Shown: positions 27,277 to 37,200, counted from the stretch's first letter. The stretch is DNA of 64,000 nucleotides from an uncultured Prevotellaceae bacterium (GCA_937898415.1 CALDLA010000172.1:62001-126000); one strand, 5' to 3'. Translations and numbers: made by a program. Notes: generated from the letters alone by a model not told the origin.

Positions 27277-29046
27277 TTACCGTATAACCGTCTTCTGGCC
27301 ACCGATGATGTAGATGCCGCGTTTCAGGTCGCCCTTTATGCGCCGGCCACTGAGGTCATAGACAGCATCGGGACGGGCGGATGAAGGCTCATTCTGAACT
27401 TCGCGGATGGCGGTGGGTTCGAACGACTTCGCCTGAATGCTGACTTGTCCTAAGACGAAGTCGGCATTCTTGGCAGCGTCGGTGTAGAAGACGATGACGT
27501 AGCGGCCCGTCTCGGCAATGTCGAACTCGAAGGTCTGCTGCTTGACTCCGCTGAACTTGTTGGCCGTGTTGTTGCCGATGTTGACGGTTGGCGTGTAGGT
27601 CTGCGAGGCCACCTCCTGTCCGTCCAAGTCCTCGATGGCAACGGTCACCGGTGTGAACTCAGGCTGGTTCCAGTTGCATACCTTATATTTAACAATGTAA
27701 TGGCCGGTGTGCAGGGTCATCGTTGAACGGGCCGTTTCGACACCGAACTTGGCCCATGCGGCTTTTTCCTTGCCTAATGTGTTCTGGACGAACAGACCGT
27801 ATTCGAAAGCCTTGGTGCTGCCGGTGAAACGCAGGAGTCTCGAACCGCTGGTGTAGGGAAGTCCGCCGCCCGTGCGCTTCGTCGAGCCGTAGGTCACATA
27901 CCAGTCCTGTGGCACAATGCCCTCGGCCTTGAAATACTGGTTGAGGTTGTACGTGCCCTGCGACGAGACGTTGTTGACCAGGCAGGTGTAGGTAGATTTC
28001 TTGCCCTTCTCGTTGATGACCTCGGCTATCAGGTTGTGCTTGCCCGATGTGGGGGCGATCAGCGTCGTGGTGTAGGGAGCAGCGGTAGCCGAGTCTATCA
28101 GGTTCTTGCCGTCGTAGAAGTTCACCTTCGCCACCTTGCTGCCAGGCGCCTTGGCGGTGGCTGTCACGACGACGTCGGGATATACGCACTCCTCTTTCGG
28201 TGCCATATAGAGGTTCGTGGTCTCGCCCGCCGGCACGGTAATCTTTGTCGTGGGCATGTTCAGCGAGAAGCGTTTGCAGAAGTTCCAGATAAGGTGGCGG
28301 TTCAAGTCCATGGGCCAGTGGCCGCCATTGTTATAGGAGTAGAGCCATACCTCGCCTCCGTTAGCACCACCAGTCCATTTCTCAAGGTCGCCGTTATACC
28401 AGCTACTGCTGATGGGCTTATAGCCCGTGGTCTTGCTGTAGTTGGTGTGCTTGTCGTGCTTGGCGTAGTTCTCAATGTAGGCGTGAATACCGTACTGTTC
28501 GTAACCGAAGACATCGTCCCCGTAGGCAATACACTCCAGCAGGTTAACGGGTTTCTTGCAGTTGTTCCAGGGCTGCTCAGAGAACTGGATGCCGCTGGTG
28601 GGGGCGAAGGCCGCAATCTTGTCCTGCATGTTGGCAATACAATGGTGGATGAGCATCGAGCCCATGGAGAACCCCGACCAGTAGACCCGCTCCTTGTCGA
28701 TATCGAAGCGGGTGGCCATCTCGTCGATGGTCTTGATGACGAAGTTCTGGTCACCGGTGCCGCCCGTGTCCCATGTGCTGCCGTTGCTGCGCAGATAGGT
28801 GATGACGAACTTCGCCGTGTCTATCATCTCATACATCTTGTCAGAACCGTACTGGTATTCCGGATCCTGGTTCATGCCGTGGGTCACGATGAAGAGCGGC
28901 GACTTGGCGGGCAGCGTATTAGGCGTGAACACCACCATGTTGCGTTTCTGGTTGTTCACGGTAATGTCGATTGACTGCTTCTTGTAGGCGTAGGCTTGCA
29001 GCGCCACGAGAAGGATAAGAAATGATGATAGTAATGAACGTTTCAT
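27277..29046 (-). CDS. Secreted CE1/PHB-depolymerase-like esterase with C-terminal modules
   Basis: 589 residues with a signal peptide ending near LQAYA. The esterase domain has an oxyanion segment FIVTHGMNQDP, the nucleophile Ser in YWSGFSMGSMLIHH and the His in YNNGGHWP. This arrangement is known from LpqC-type and feruloyl/acetyl esterases. A bacterial Ig-like segment (~275-360) and a jelly-roll module (~370-550) follow. The C-terminal VYDLSGRRIKGDLKRGIYII resembles the tails of the 9512 and 11992 proteins. It converges with GH127 at an 18-bp gap. It probably removes feruloyl or acetyl groups from the arabinose-containing substrate; specificity is not shown. Confidence 0.8.
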   Translation of the reverse strand: MKRSLLSSFLILLVALQAYAYKKQSIDITVNNQKRNMVVFTPNTLPAKSPLFIVTHGMNQDPEYQYGSDKMYEMIDTAKFVITYLRSNGSTWDTGGTGDQNFVIKTIDEMATRFDIDKERVYWSGFSMGSMLIHHCIANMQDKIAAFAPTSGIQFSEQPWNNCKKPVNLLECIAYGDDVFGYEQYGIHAYIENYAKHDKHTNYSKTTGYKPISSSWYNGDLEKWTGGANGGEVWLYSYNNGGHWPMDLNRHLIWNFCKRFSLNMPTTKITVPAGETTNLYMAPKEECVYPDVVVTATAKAPGSKVAKVNFYDGKNLIDSATAAPYTTTLIAPTSGKHNLIAEVINEKGKKSTYTCLVNNVSSQGTYNLNQYFKAEGIVPQDWYVTYGSTKRTGGGLPYTSGSRLLRFTGSTKAFEYGLFVQNTLGKEKAAWAKFGVETARSTMTLHTGHYIVKYKVCNWNQPEFTPVTVAIEDLDGQEVASQTYTPTVNIGNNTANKFSGVKQQTFEFDIAETGRYVIVFYTDAAKNADFVLGQVSIQAKSFEPTAIREVQNEPSSARPDAVYDLSGRRIKGDLKRGIYIIGGQKTVIR

Positions 29047-29079
29047 GAGTGATTAATTGTTGATGATTGATTTCATCAG

Positions 29080-29087
29080 CAAAAATA
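29080..29087 (-). promoter_or_regulatory. -7 box of the esterase gene
   Basis: TATTTTTG on the minus strand, about 34 bp before the ATG at 29046. No clear -33 box. Confidence 0.5.
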
Positions 29088-29136
29088 CACAATTCTCACG
29101 ACATATCGTCATTCGCGCACGTACTATTAAGATTTT

Positions 29137-30372
29137 TTATCCCTTGCTCCAGGCCTCGATGCGGTTGAGGGCCTCTTCCGTCTTCTCATGACTGCCGAAG
29201 GCGGTAAAGCGGACGTAGCCCTCGCCTGAGGGGCCGAAGCCGACACCTGGGGTGCAGACGACGTTGGCACCGTAGAGCAGAGCCTCGAAGAACTGCCACG
29301 AGCCCATCCCTTCTGAGGTGCGCATCCAGATATAAGGTGCGTTTTCACCGCCATAGACCTCGAAGCCAAGCTCACGTAGTTTGGTAAGCATCCGATGGGC
29401 ATTGTCCATGTAGTAGTCGATGGTATGCTTGATCTGCTCCTTGCCCTCAGGCGTATAGATGGCCTCGGCGGCGCGCTGCGAGATGTAGCTCGTGCCGTTG
29501 AACTTCGTACACTGGCGGCGCAGCCATAGCTGGTTCAGCGGGATGCGCTCACCCTCGAAGGTAGAGACGCTGACCTCCTTCGGCACGATGGTGTAGCCGC
29601 AGCGGACGCCTGTGAATCCGGCAGTCTTCGAGAACGAGTGGAACTCCACCGCACACTTCCTCGCCCCGCGAATCTCATAGATGCTATGAGGGATTTCCGG
29701 GTCGCGGATATAGGCCTGATAGGCAGCGTCATAGAGTATCAACGCGTCGTTCTTCAGCGCGTAGTTCACCCACTTGCGCAGTTCCTGCTTCGTAATGACC
29801 GTTCCCGTCGGGTTGTTGGGATAGCACAGGTAGATGACGTCCACAGGCCGGCCCTTGGGAAGTTCAGGGATAAAACCGTTCTCGGCGGTCGTGGGCAGGT
29901 AACGCACATTCGTCCAGCGGCCATCGCGGTAGTTGCCGCAGCGGCCTATCATCACGTTCGAGTCGATATAGACGGGATAGATGGGGTCGGTTACACCAAT
30001 GAAGTTGTCCCAGTGCAGCAACTCCTGGAAGTTGCCCGTGTCCGACTTCGCACCGTCATTGATAAAGACCTCGTCGACATCCAGATGGACGCCACGCGGC
30101 AGGAAATCGTTTTTCAGGATGGCTTCGCGCAGGAATTCGTAACCCTGCTCAGGGCCGTAGCCGCGAAATCCCTTCATGGTACCCATCTCGTGGGCAGCCT
30201 TATGCATCGCCTCGACGACGGCGGGCGCCAATGGTTGCGTCACGTCGCCAATGCCTAAGGAGATGACGTCGGCCTTAGGGTGCATCACCTTGAAGGCGTT
30301 CACCTTCTTGGCGATGTCAGCGAACAAGTAGTTGTTCTGCAGGTTCAGGAAGTGGATGTTTACTAATGCCAT
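29137..30372 (-). CDS. dapL: LL-diaminopimelate aminotransferase
   Basis: 411 residues from the ATG at 30372 (MALVNIHFLNLQNNYLFADI); the longer frame to 30411 overlaps dapF. It converts tetrahydrodipicolinate to LL-diaminopimelate with glutamate as amino donor, a one-step bypass of the acyl pathway in lysine and peptidoglycan synthesis. PLP-fold type I marks are CYPNNPTGT, LYDAAYQAYI and the lysine in EFHSFSKTAGFTGVRCGY. It starts 10 bp after dapF, giving an operon of two consecutive steps. Expression should follow the dapF promoter, which carries the nitrogen-type dyad array. Confidence 0.95.
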   Translation of the reverse strand: MALVNIHFLNLQNNYLFADIAKKVNAFKVMHPKADVISLGIGDVTQPLAPAVVEAMHKAAHEMGTMKGFRGYGPEQGYEFLREAILKNDFLPRGVHLDVDEVFINDGAKSDTGNFQELLHWDNFIGVTDPIYPVYIDSNVMIGRCGNYRDGRWTNVRYLPTTAENGFIPELPKGRPVDVIYLCYPNNPTGTVITKQELRKWVNYALKNDALILYDAAYQAYIRDPEIPHSIYEIRGARKCAVEFHSFSKTAGFTGVRCGYTIVPKEVSVSTFEGERIPLNQLWLRRQCTKFNGTSYISQRAAEAIYTPEGKEQIKHTIDYYMDNAHRMLTKLRELGFEVYGGENAPYIWMRTSEGMGSWQFFEALLYGANVVCTPGVGFGPSGEGYVRFTAFGSHEKTEEALNRIEAWSKG

Positions 30373-30382
30373 ATTTCGTTCT

Positions 30383-31189
30383 TTATAATTCAATTTCACC
30401 ATCAAAGACAAACTCAGCTGGCCCCGTCTTATAGACGTGGTTGTCAGCCTCGCGCCACTCGATGCTCAGCGTACCGCCGTCCATCACGATTTGCGACTGT
30501 CGGCCGGTCTTGCCCGTCAAAGCAGCAGCAACGGCGGTAGCACAAGCACCTGTACCACAGGCTTGGGTGATGCCGCTGCCACGTTCCCAGACACGGGTAC
30601 GGATGGTACCGTCCTCCGCCACACGCGCAAACTCAATGTTACAGCGTTGAGGGAAGGCAGGATGACGCTCCAGAGCACGGCCCTTCTCGGCCACCTGGTC
30701 CACGTCGTCAGTAAAGAAGACGTAGTGCGGATTGCCCATCGACACGAAGGTTCCCTTGTCTATTCCGCGATTCACCAGGAACAGGTTCTCGTCCTCGAAC
30801 ACTGGCTCGCCCATGTCCACCGTCACGCTCTCTACGATGCCGTTACTGACGTGCAGCTGCAAGGTCTTCACCCCCGACAGCGTCAGCAGTCGGATCTCCT
30901 CTTTGTCTGTCAAGCCGCGCTCATAGAGATACTTGCCGATGCACCTTGAAGCATTGCCGCACATCATGGCCTCTGAGCCGTCAGCATTATATATATGCAT
31001 CGAGAAATCAGCCTCGGGCACAGGCGATGCACCTATCAGCACCAGTCCGTCAGAACCGATGCCCTTGTGGCGGTCGCTCCATCGGATGGCTGCCTCTTGT
31101 GGGTTCGGCACCTGTTGCTCCATCATATTAATATAGATGTAGTCGTTGCCGCAACCATGCATCTTCGTAAATCTGATTTTCTGTGCCAT
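30383..31189 (-). CDS. dapF: Diaminopimelate epimerase
   Basis: 268 residues, the normal length. It interconverts LL- and meso-diaminopimelate without a cofactor, using two cysteines visible as MMCGNASRC and TQACGTGACATA. The N-terminus KIRFTKMHGCGNDYIYI is typical. It is the first gene of dapF-dapL. The 218-bp region upstream holds a TACCTTTG promoter and a four-site dyad array identical in layout to that of glnK. Confidence 0.96.
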   Translation of the reverse strand: MAQKIRFTKMHGCGNDYIYINMMEQQVPNPQEAAIRWSDRHKGIGSDGLVLIGASPVPEADFSMHIYNADGSEAMMCGNASRCIGKYLYERGLTDKEEIRLLTLSGVKTLQLHVSNGIVESVTVDMGEPVFEDENLFLVNRGIDKGTFVSMGNPHYVFFTDDVDQVAEKGRALERHPAFPQRCNIEFARVAEDGTIRTRVWERGSGITQACGTGACATAVAAALTGKTGRQSQIVMDGGTLSIEWREADNHVYKTGPAEFVFDGEIEL

Positions 31190-31239
31190 ATTGCTACTTT
31201 AGTTTACTGTTTCCTGTCCTTTTGTCATTAAAATCGCTG

Positions 31240-31270
31240 CAAAGGTATGCAAAAAGCCACAAACGGCAAA
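31240..31270 (-). promoter_or_regulatory. dapF promoter
   Basis: On the minus strand -7 TACCTTTG (31240-31247) and -33 TTTG (31267-31270), with a 19-bp spacer. A CAAAAAGGAA segment lies 7 bp further upstream, the position held by AAAATGAAAG at glnK and gltB. The leader is about 47 nt. Confidence 0.82.
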
Positions 31271-31309
31271 GAAAACGTTCCTTTTTGTTTCCTAAGAAAT
31301 TGCAAAAGT

Positions 31310-31396
31310 TGTCATTTTGTAAAGTCCCTATCCTCTTTTCGTGTCATTTTGCTTACACTTTGCGGTCCATTACCACAGTTTCCTAACAAAGTGTCA
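31310..31396. promoter_or_regulatory. Dyad array upstream of dapF
   Basis: Sites 31310-31322 (reverse TTACAAAATGACA), 31342-31354 (reverse AAGCAAAATGACA), 31353-31365 (TTACACTTTGCGG) and 31384-31396 (TAACAAAGTGTCA). The centres are 31316, 31348, 31359 and 31390. The first is 72.5 bp from the -7 centre. The array spans 87 bp, exactly as at glnK. Confidence 0.8.
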
Positions 31397-31407
31397 GTAG
31401 CGATGAG

Positions 31408-32016
31408 CTATAACAGTTTGAGTATCTGACGATAGGCCTCCACCTTCTTGTCGAATGACAAGGGATAGGCACGTGAGGAGGATGGAAGGCGATAAAGGGT
31501 GATGGAAGACGAAAGAGGTAATAGGGTGGAGGTGTTGACTTTGGGAATAACCGGGATGCCAAGCGAGGCACAGATGGTCTCGGTGGCTTTCTCGCCCGTA
31601 GTGACAATAGCCCGCAGATGAGGCAGCTGCTGAAGCAGGGCACGGATGTCCGTCGGCTCCACTACTTCCAGAAACTTGTCTGAGGCGTTGTCCTGTAGTC
31701 GGCGGATAGCGGTGGAGGTATCAAAGAAGGCGAGACCCTTCTGCTGGCAGAATGCGACGATTTCGTCTATCTTAAAGCGCTTGGCCTCGAGGTCCACGAA
31801 ATGATTCTTGTCGCCAAAGAAGAGCTGTCCCTCGATACGCCAGTGGTCGTTGATAAAGTTCGGATAATAAAAATCCATACACCAACGCTTGCGCTGCGGC
31901 GGAAAACTGCCGAGGAACAGCACCTTTGCATTCTCTGGCAGGAAGGGACGCAGCGGATGGTACTCTACTCCATCCCTGCTACGTGCGATATTCTCTGTGT
32001 TCAGATACGAGGTCAT
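31408..32016 (-). CDS. Uracil-DNA glycosylase family protein (Mug/deoxyinosine-glycosylase-like)
   Basis: 202 residues. The N-terminal KVLFLGSFPPQRKRWCMDFYYPN is the first active-site motif of the single-domain glycosylase group, and ITLYRLPSSSRAYPLSF near residue 170 corresponds to the LPSxSPA motif of the same superfamily. Such enzymes excise uracil, hypoxanthine or mismatched bases. Its ATG overlaps the stop of the alkD gene (ATGA), so both base-repair genes form one unit. The preferred lesion is not evident. Confidence 0.78.
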   Translation of the reverse strand: MTSYLNTENIARSRDGVEYHPLRPFLPENAKVLFLGSFPPQRKRWCMDFYYPNFINDHWRIEGQLFFGDKNHFVDLEAKRFKIDEIVAFCQQKGLAFFDTSTAIRRLQDNASDKFLEVVEPTDIRALLQQLPHLRAIVTTGEKATETICASLGIPVIPKVNTSTLLPLSSSITLYRLPSSSRAYPLSFDKKVEAYRQILKLL

Positions 32017-32771
32017 TGCTTCATCCAGTATTGACGTTCCTGTTCTGGCATCTTTTCGATGGCGTAACGGAGGGCTGTGCGAGGCATCTCGTGGGCATGT
32101 TGACGGAGGAAGTCGCGCAGCAAGTCCATCGACACGCGCTTACCCATCTCGCGGAGCATCCAGCCGACGGCTTTATGCATCAGGTCATGGGGATGATGGA
32201 GATGAATCTCAGCATAGCGCAGACACCACGAGGGGTCGCCCATCTGCGAGGTCTTCCACGAGCAGACGATGCTCATGCGCTGTTTCCACAGACAGGGACT
32301 CTGGGCCAGTTCGTCGAGCAACTTTATCTTATAGTCTTTGTCACCCAGATTCGTGGGCAACAGGAGCCAGTGGCCGAGAATCTTATGGACGGAAAGGTCG
32401 ACGAGGTCCCAGTTGTTGGCCTGCTCGGCATATTGCAGATAGCGTGTGAGGATTTCGTCGCGACTACGGATGGCTGCCTCATCATTCTCAAGCCGCTTGG
32501 TGGCCAGCTTCTCGAACTTGTCGACAAGTATCAGCAACCCGCAGAGCCTCACCTCGTGCCAGCGGTTCATCAGCAATTCAGGGATTTCGCTCAGGGGGAA
32601 GTCCTTTGGAACGGCGCGTACTACCTCTCGCGTCTGCGGTACTTTCAGTCCTAAGAACTCATCGCCCTCACCATACTCGCCTGGTCCTGTCTTGAAGAAT
32701 CGCATGAGTATCTGCCGCTGCTCGTCATTTTGCAGCGACTCCATGTATTGTATTACCTCTCTTGCTGTCAT
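32013..32771 (-). CDS. DNA alkylation repair protein, AlkD type
   Basis: 252 residues from the ATG at 32771 (one codon longer from 32774). It is all-helical with HEAT-like repeats, as in AlkD: GDEFLGLKVPQTREVVRAVP, NRWHEVRLCGLLILVDKF, NNWDLVDLSVHKILGHWLL and PHDLMHKAVGWMLREMGKR. AlkD excises bulky or cationic alkylated purines without base flipping; the Trp and Asp of NNWDLVD are the expected active-site area. It is co-translated with the glycosylase gene downstream. Its -7 box is so close that the leader is only 4-7 nt. Confidence 0.9.
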   Translation of the reverse strand: MTAREVIQYMESLQNDEQRQILMRFFKTGPGEYGEGDEFLGLKVPQTREVVRAVPKDFPLSEIPELLMNRWHEVRLCGLLILVDKFEKLATKRLENDEAAIRSRDEILTRYLQYAEQANNWDLVDLSVHKILGHWLLLPTNLGDKDYKIKLLDELAQSPCLWKQRMSIVCSWKTSQMGDPSWCLRYAEIHLHHPHDLMHKAVGWMLREMGKRVSMDLLRDFLRQHAHEMPRTALRYAIEKMPEQERQYWMKQ

Positions 32772-32781
32772 CATTTGGGAG

Positions 32782-32789
32782 CAAAGGTA
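32782..32789 (-). promoter_or_regulatory. alkD -7 box
   Basis: TACCTTTG on the minus strand. The predicted transcript start is near 32778, so the mRNA is almost leaderless for an ATG at 32774 or 32771. Confidence 0.65.
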
Positions 32790-32826
32790 CAAAAAAAATC
32801 CCTGAAATCAACAAAGATTCAGGGAT
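32790..32826 (-). terminator. gltD terminator
   Basis: The stem ATCCCTGAA (32798-32806) with TTCAGGGAT (32818-32826) is perfect over 9 bp. On the minus strand it is followed by a run of eight T (plus-strand A at 32791-32798). It ends the gltB-gltD unit directly upstream of the alkD promoter. Confidence 0.82.
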
Positions 32827-32851
32827 ATTTTTATCAGGCGACGGTCGATGG

Positions 32852-34210
32852 TCAGCGCTGGAGGAATGCGGCGACCTTCTGAGCGGTCTGCTTACCGCTG
32901 GCCATCGCACGGACAACGAGGGAGGCACCGTTGGCGGCATCACCACATACGAAGACGTTGGCGGGATATTCAGGATGCTCAGGCTTCAGGAAGCCCATAG
33001 CCAGGAGCACAAGCTCGGCCTTGATGACTTCGGGCTCTCCGGCCTCGACCATGAGGGGACGGCCGCCGGCGGGATTGGGTTTCCAGTCGATGGGCTGGAT
33101 GCGGACGCCGGTCAGCTTGCCGTTCTCGCCCAAGAACTCAAGGGTATTGATGTTCCAGCGGCGGGTGCAGCCTTCCTCGTGACTCGAAGTAGTCTTGAGC
33201 GTGCGGGGCCACTCGGGCCAGGGGTTCTGCGGGTCTTCAGGGCCTTCGACGGGCTTGGGCATGATCTCAATCTGCGTGACGCTCTTACAACCCTGACGAT
33301 GGGCGGTGCCGATACAGTCGGAGCCCGTGTCGCCGCCGCCAATGACGAGCACGTCCTTGCCTTTGGCGGTGATGCGCTCGTCCTTCGAGAACTCGATGCC
33401 TGCCAACACGCGGTTCTGCTGCGCGAGCAGTTCGAGGGCGAAGTGTACGCCCTTCAGTTCGCGGCCAGGGGCCTTGAGGTCGCGGGCGGTGGGAGTGCCG
33501 GTAGAAATGACCACAGCATCGAACTGTTGTGCAAGCTGCTGTGACACAGTAGCACACTCTACGGCCTCGCCATAGCGGAACTCGATGCCCTCCTGTTCGA
33601 GCAGGGCGATGCGGCGGTCGATGATGGCCTTGTTGAGTTTGAAGTTGGGGATGCCGTAGCGGAGCAATCCGCCTGCGGCCTCGTTCTTCTCAAAGACCGT
33701 CACCTGATAGCCCATCAGGTTCAGGTCGTTGGCGGCAGCCAGTCCGGCAGGGCCAGCACCAATGACGGCCACACGCTTGCCATTTCGCACGATGTCTGTG
33801 TGCGGCTGGATATAACCCTCGCGGAAGGCAGCCTCTACGATGGCGCATTCGTCCTCGCGGTTGGTGGTCGGCTCGTGGTTGAAGCGGTTCAGTACGCAGG
33901 CTTTCTCGCAGAGTGCGGGACAGATGCGGCCCGTGAACTCAGGGAAGGGGTTGGTACTCGAGAGCAGCCGGAAAGCCTGTTCCCAGTCACCCTTATACAG
34001 CGCGTCGTTCCACTCCGGCGCCTTATTGCCCAGCGGACATGCCCAGTGGCAGAAAGGTACGCCACAGTCCATACAGCGCGAAGCCTGTTCGCGGCGCTGG
34101 TGCGTATTGAGCGTCTGCTCCACTTCGCCGAAGTCGTGGATTCTATCGTGAATCGGACGGTAACCCGCCTCTTGACGGTGTATCTCTAAAAATGCTTTCG
34201 GATTTCCCAT
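32852..34210 (-). CDS. gltD: Glutamate synthase, small (NADPH) subunit
   Basis: 452 residues from the ATG at 34210. The frame continues to a TTG codon at 34216, but the ATG gives the usual MGNPKAFLEIHRQ start. Two N-terminal iron-sulfur Cys sets (CMDCGVPFCHWACPLGN and CPALCEKACVLN) are followed by an FAD site (VAVIGAGPAGLAAANDL) and an NADPH site (DVLVIGGGDTGSDC). It passes electrons from NADPH to GltB in the GS-GOGAT cycle. It starts 6 bp after gltB. The strong hairpin at 32790-32826 ends the unit. Confidence 0.96.
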   Translation of the reverse strand: MGNPKAFLEIHRQEAGYRPIHDRIHDFGEVEQTLNTHQRREQASRCMDCGVPFCHWACPLGNKAPEWNDALYKGDWEQAFRLLSSTNPFPEFTGRICPALCEKACVLNRFNHEPTTNREDECAIVEAAFREGYIQPHTDIVRNGKRVAVIGAGPAGLAAANDLNLMGYQVTVFEKNEAAGGLLRYGIPNFKLNKAIIDRRIALLEQEGIEFRYGEAVECATVSQQLAQQFDAVVISTGTPTARDLKAPGRELKGVHFALELLAQQNRVLAGIEFSKDERITAKGKDVLVIGGGDTGSDCIGTAHRQGCKSVTQIEIMPKPVEGPEDPQNPWPEWPRTLKTTSSHEEGCTRRWNINTLEFLGENGKLTGVRIQPIDWKPNPAGGRPLMVEAGEPEVIKAELVLLAMGFLKPEHPEYPANVFVCGDAANGASLVVRAMASGKQTAQKVAAFLQR

Positions 34211-34216
34211 AATCAA

Positions 34217-37200
34217 TTAATAGTCACGTTGAACATTCTCAATCTTTTCTCTCAGTTTCTGCATCTTCTCCTCTTCGAGCACGCGCTTGTACTCGATGGG
34301 CACCACCTGGATGAAGTCCTCGATGACGTGGTGCCAGTCGTCGAGCATGCGGCCAGCCAGAGCAGAACCTGTGTGCAGGTAGTGCTGGCGGATAAGCTCG
34401 AGCAGTTCCTTGCGACTGACGCTGTCCTCAACCAGCGAGAGCTCCACCATATCCATATTACAGAAGTAGTCGAACGTGTGGTCGGGGTCGTAGACGTAGG
34501 CGACACCCCCCGACATACCAGCGGCAAAGTTGCGGCCCGTCTTGCCAAGCACTACCACGCGGCCGCCGGTCATGTACTCGCAGCAGTGGTCGCCGGCGCC
34601 CTCGATGACGGCGATGGCTCCCGAGTTGCGCACGCCGAAGCGCTCGCCGACCTTACCGTTGATGTAGAGTTCACCAGAGGTAGCACCGTAGAGGCCCGTG
34701 TTGCCGGCGATGATGTTATCCTCGGCGTGGAAGTCGTCGCTGGTTCTTTGCGGCGGCAGGATGCTGATACGACCGCCAGAGAGACCCTTACCGAAGTAGT
34801 CGTTGGTCTCGCCTTCGAGGCGGATGTCAAGACCCTTCACGGCAAAGGCCCCAAACGACTGACCAGCCGACCCCTTGAACTTCATCTTGATGGTACCTTC
34901 GGGCAGTCCTGCCTCACCGTATTTCTTGGCGATGACGCCTGAGAGCATCGTGCCTACGGCGCGGTCTGTATTCTTGATGGCGTAGTCGAGGGTCACTTCT
35001 TCCTGGTTCTCAATGGCCTTCTGGGCTGCCTTGATAATCTCCTCGTCCTTCACGTCGCTGACCTTCGTAAACTCTCCACGATCCCAGTAGAGGGGCTTGT
35101 CGCTTTCTGGCTGATGCAACAGACGGGCGAAGTCTATCGTCTTCTGCTTGTCAGTAGCGTTCTGCGTGTGTACCTCGATGAGCTCCGTATGACCGATAAT
35201 CTCCTTCAGGCTATGTACGCCCATCTCGGCGAGGTACTCGCGTACCTGCTCGGCGAGGAAGGTGAAGAAGTTCACCACATATTCAGCGCGACCCTCGAAG
35301 TGCTTGCGCAGTTCAGGATTCTGCGTGGCGACGCCCATCGGACAGGTGTTGGTATTGCATTTACGCATCATCACACAACCGAGGACAATCAGCGGCAGCG
35401 TGCCAAACGAGAACTCATCGGCTCCTAACATCGCCATAATGACGACGTCCTTCGCGGTCTTCAACTGACCGTCAGTCTGGAGGCGCACCTGGTTTCTCAG
35501 TCCATTGCGGACGAGCGTCTGCTGTGTCTCGGCGAGACCAATCTCAGGCGAGATGCCCGCGAAGCGCATACTGCTAGCAGGACTTGCACCCGTACCGCCC
35601 TCGGAGCCGCTGATGACGATGAGGTCGGCCTTGGCCTTAGCCACACCAGCGGCGATGGTTCCCACACCGCTCTCGGCCACGAGCTTCACGCTGACGGCAG
35701 CCGTCGGGTTGATGTTCTTTAGGTCGAAGATGAGCTGTGCCAGGTCCTCGATACTGTAGATGTCGTGATGAGGCGGCGGCGAGATGAGCGAGATGCCAGG
35801 AATGGCGTTACGCGTCTTGGCGATAATCTCGTTCACCTTAAATCCAGGCAACTGACCTCCCTCACCAGGCTTCGCACCCTGCGCCACCTTAATCTGTATC
35901 TCCTCAGCGTTCACTAAGTATTCAGCGGTCACGCCAAAACGTCCGCTGGCTATCTGCTTTGTCTTGCTCGACAGCGAGACGCCGTCCACCTCTGTGTGGT
36001 AGCGGGCATTGTCCTCGCCACCTTCACCGGTATTAGAGCGTGTACCGAGTTTGTTCATCGCCAAAGCCAAAGCCTCGTGAGCCTCGATGCTCAGGGCACC
36101 AAACGACATAGCACCCGTTACAAAGTGCTTCACGATGCTTTCTACGGGCTCCACCTCGTCGATGGGTGTCGGCGTAGCAGCTTTCTTCCAGCCGAAGAAA
36201 TCGCGAATGAAGATGGGCGATTCCTTCTCATCGACAATCTTGGCCCAATCCTTAAACTTATCGTAGTTACCCTGACGGGTAGCCAGTTGCAGTTTTGCTA
36301 TCGTCTCCGGGTTCCAGGCATGCTTGATGCCGTCCTTGCGCCAAGCAAACTGTCCCTGATTTTGCAGCAGCGTCTGCTTTTGGGCAGCCTCATGCAGCGC
36401 AATCGCATCGCGGGCAATCTCCTTCAGGCCAATGCCGCCAATAGTGCTCACCTCCGTTCCAAAGTATCTTCTCAGCAGGTCTTCGCTCAGTCCGATGCTT
36501 TCGAAAATCTTCGCACCACGATACGAGCGGATCGTCGAGATACCCATCTTCGACATAATTTTCTTCAGACCTTTATCGACGGCCTTGATGTAGTGAGCCT
36601 CAGCCGTTGCGTACTCCTCCTGAATCTTTCCACGCTTCACCAAGTCGTCGAGCACGGCGAACGTCATATACGGACACAGGGCGCTGGCACCGTAGCCTAA
36701 CAGCAGGGCGGCATGCATCACCTCGCGAATCTCGCCACTCTCCACAATCAGCGCCGTCTGTACGCGTTTACCAACGCTAATCAGATAATGGTGAACGGCC
36801 GAGACTGCCAGCAACGACGGAATGGCAGCGTGCTGCTCGTCGATGTCGCGGTCGGAAAGGATGATGTAGTTCACACCCTCATCCACGCTGGCCTCGGCCT
36901 CCTTGCAGAGGTCGTCAAGAGCATTACGAAGTCCTTCCTCGCCCTTTTCTATTTCGAAAAGCATGGCGAGCTTTTTGGTCTTGAAGCCCTTGTAGCGGAT
37001 GTTGCATAATATATCAAGTTGTGTGTTAGTCAATACAGGCTGCGGCAGGCGCACCATCTTACAGTTCGAGGCATCGGGCATCAGGATGTTGGTTCCTACG
37101 GCACCGATATACTCCGTCAACGACATCACCAGTTCCTCGCGGATGGGGTCGATGGCGGGGTTCGTCACCTGTGCGAACTGCTGACGGAAATAGTTGAAGA

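Noticed and set aside
31440..31535. Purine-rich stretch suggesting another inserted repeat in the glycosylase gene
   Set aside because: It does not keep a 7-bp period, and the encoded LYRLPSSSRAY segment is the expected second active-site motif of the glycosylase family.
34211..34216. TTG start for gltD two codons upstream
   Set aside because: The ATG at 34210 gives the standard N-terminus; an upstream TTG is unnecessary.
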